Positions 5,347 to 5,863 of a DNA stretch of 5,863 nucleotides are shown piece after piece; positions within the stretch are counted from its first letter, which is position 1; each line of letters starts with the position of its first letter. The DNA is taken from positions 1 through 5,863 of the forward strand of contig CANHFN010000055.1 in assembly GCA_947459935.1 (NCBI GenBank), in the 5' to 3' direction. A program made the position numbers and the translations under genes. Under the pieces are notes generated by a model, which was not told the origin of the DNA, made no database searches, and saw nothing but the letters and a program-made list of their open reading frames with translations. The DNA comes from Actinomycetota bacterium (GTDB taxonomy: Bacteria > Actinomycetota > Actinomycetes > Nanopelagicales > Nanopelagicaceae).

Positions 5347-5863
5347 ATGGGGTAAAGACTTCTCCATGTCCATTGACTTGGTAGCTTCGCACCCAGTCAA
5401 TGCTCATTGTTGATGATTGTAAGTTTTGCCATGAACCACTAAATCCAGCATTAACTGCGTTGTTTAGAATCAAGAAGAACTTACTGTTAAACACCCACAG
5501 GCCGCCTAGGTTTGATGGCGTTGTAGTTGAGATCAAACGATTATCAACATAATAAGAAATTGAGTTAGGCATCCAGGCAACAGCGTAGGTGTGATAACCG
5601 GCTGATGTGTCAGCCCCAACTCCAAGTGCTGCAACTTTGTATTGATGATTGACACAACATGTGTTGGGTGAGTTAACTGTTGAATAATGTGTTGCAGATG
5701 TCGTTGTTGTTGGTTCATTGCTGTGGATTTCAGTAATGTCCATCTCGCCTGAATAAGGCCAACCCACCTGATTTATATTGTCACCAAGCATCCAGAAGGC
5801 AGGATGGTTTCCACTACCTGCAGGCATCTTGATGCGAGCTTCGATAAATCCATACTGAAATGC
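5345..5863 (-). CDS. Second GH16 beta-glucanase, C-terminal part (N-terminus outside the window)
   Basis: A convergent gene entering from the right edge; 172 residues are visible before the TAA at 5347-5345. The frame is open to base 5863 and begins AFQYGFIEARIKMPAGSG, aligning with YGRIEARIKMP of the other glucanase. PAFWMLG and the catalytic motif GEMDITE follow, giving Glu40, Asp42 and Glu45 in visible numbering, again the beta-bulge E-x-D-x-x-E form. Later blocks are GYHTYAVAWMP, YYVDNRLI, KFFLILNNAV and the terminal strand SIDWVRSYQVNGHGEVFTP, matching the C-terminus of the first enzyme. An insertion region with NTCCVNHQ differs from the first enzyme, which has HGPTTPQG there. Presumably it carries a signal peptide upstream, not visible. 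An extracellular glucanase with perhaps different glucan preference is likely. Confidence 0.92.
   Translation of the reverse strand, partial: AFQYGFIEARIKMPAGSGNHPAFWMLGDNINQVGWPYSGEMDITEIHSNEPTTTTSATHYSTVNSPNTCCVNHQYKVAALGVGADTSAGYHTYAVAWMPNSISYYVDNRLISTTTPSNLGGLWVFNSKFFLILNNAVNAGFSGSWQNLQSSTMSIDWVRSYQVNGHGEVFTP

Overview
The window looks like a carbohydrate-utilisation locus, most likely for beta-1,3-glucan (laminarin-type) polysaccharide, from a low-to-moderate GC Gram-positive bacterium. The sequence shows secreted proteins with Sec signal peptides, strong AGGAG-type ribosome binding sites, CUT1-type ABC permeases and a cre/LacI-type operator. The style (compact operons, about mid-40s percent GC by eye, a short basic two-cysteine C-terminal tail on a secreted protein) reminds me of freshwater or marine planktonic Actinobacteria such as the acI/Nanopelagicales group. 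That placement is an inference, not a demonstrated fact.

Layout. On the minus strand, 2855 down to 1 is a sugar ABC transporter operon in the order solute-binding protein (1509-2855), MalF-type permease (519-1496) and MalG-type permease (1-522, cut by the window edge just before its EAA loop). A 187-base divergent intergenic region (2856-3042) carries a near-palindromic 14-bp operator that matches the cre/LacI-family consensus, plus repeated GGTTTCA half-sites and a possible 15-codon leader peptide. On the plus strand, 3043-3954 is a secreted GH16 beta-glucanase of the beta-bulge (laminarinase) class. It is followed 23 bases later by 3978-5297, a secreted protein of unknown function with two homologous domains joined by a Thr/Pro linker. 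A rho-independent terminator (5312-5346) closes this operon. Convergent on the minus strand (5345-5863) is the C-terminal part of a second, diverged GH16 enzyme that enters from the right edge.

How the parts fit together (inference): the two GH16 enzymes would cut an external glucan, the two-domain protein may bind glucan or the cell surface, and the binding protein plus permeases would import the oligosaccharides. No transporter ATPase is in the window, so it lies elsewhere or is shared with other CUT1 systems. The operator between the divergent operons suggests that one LacI-family repressor controls degradation and uptake together. The least explained items are the two-domain protein with its basic Cys-containing tail, the leader-peptide arrangement ahead of the binding-protein gene, and a 10-bp hairpin at the start of the MalF-type gene.
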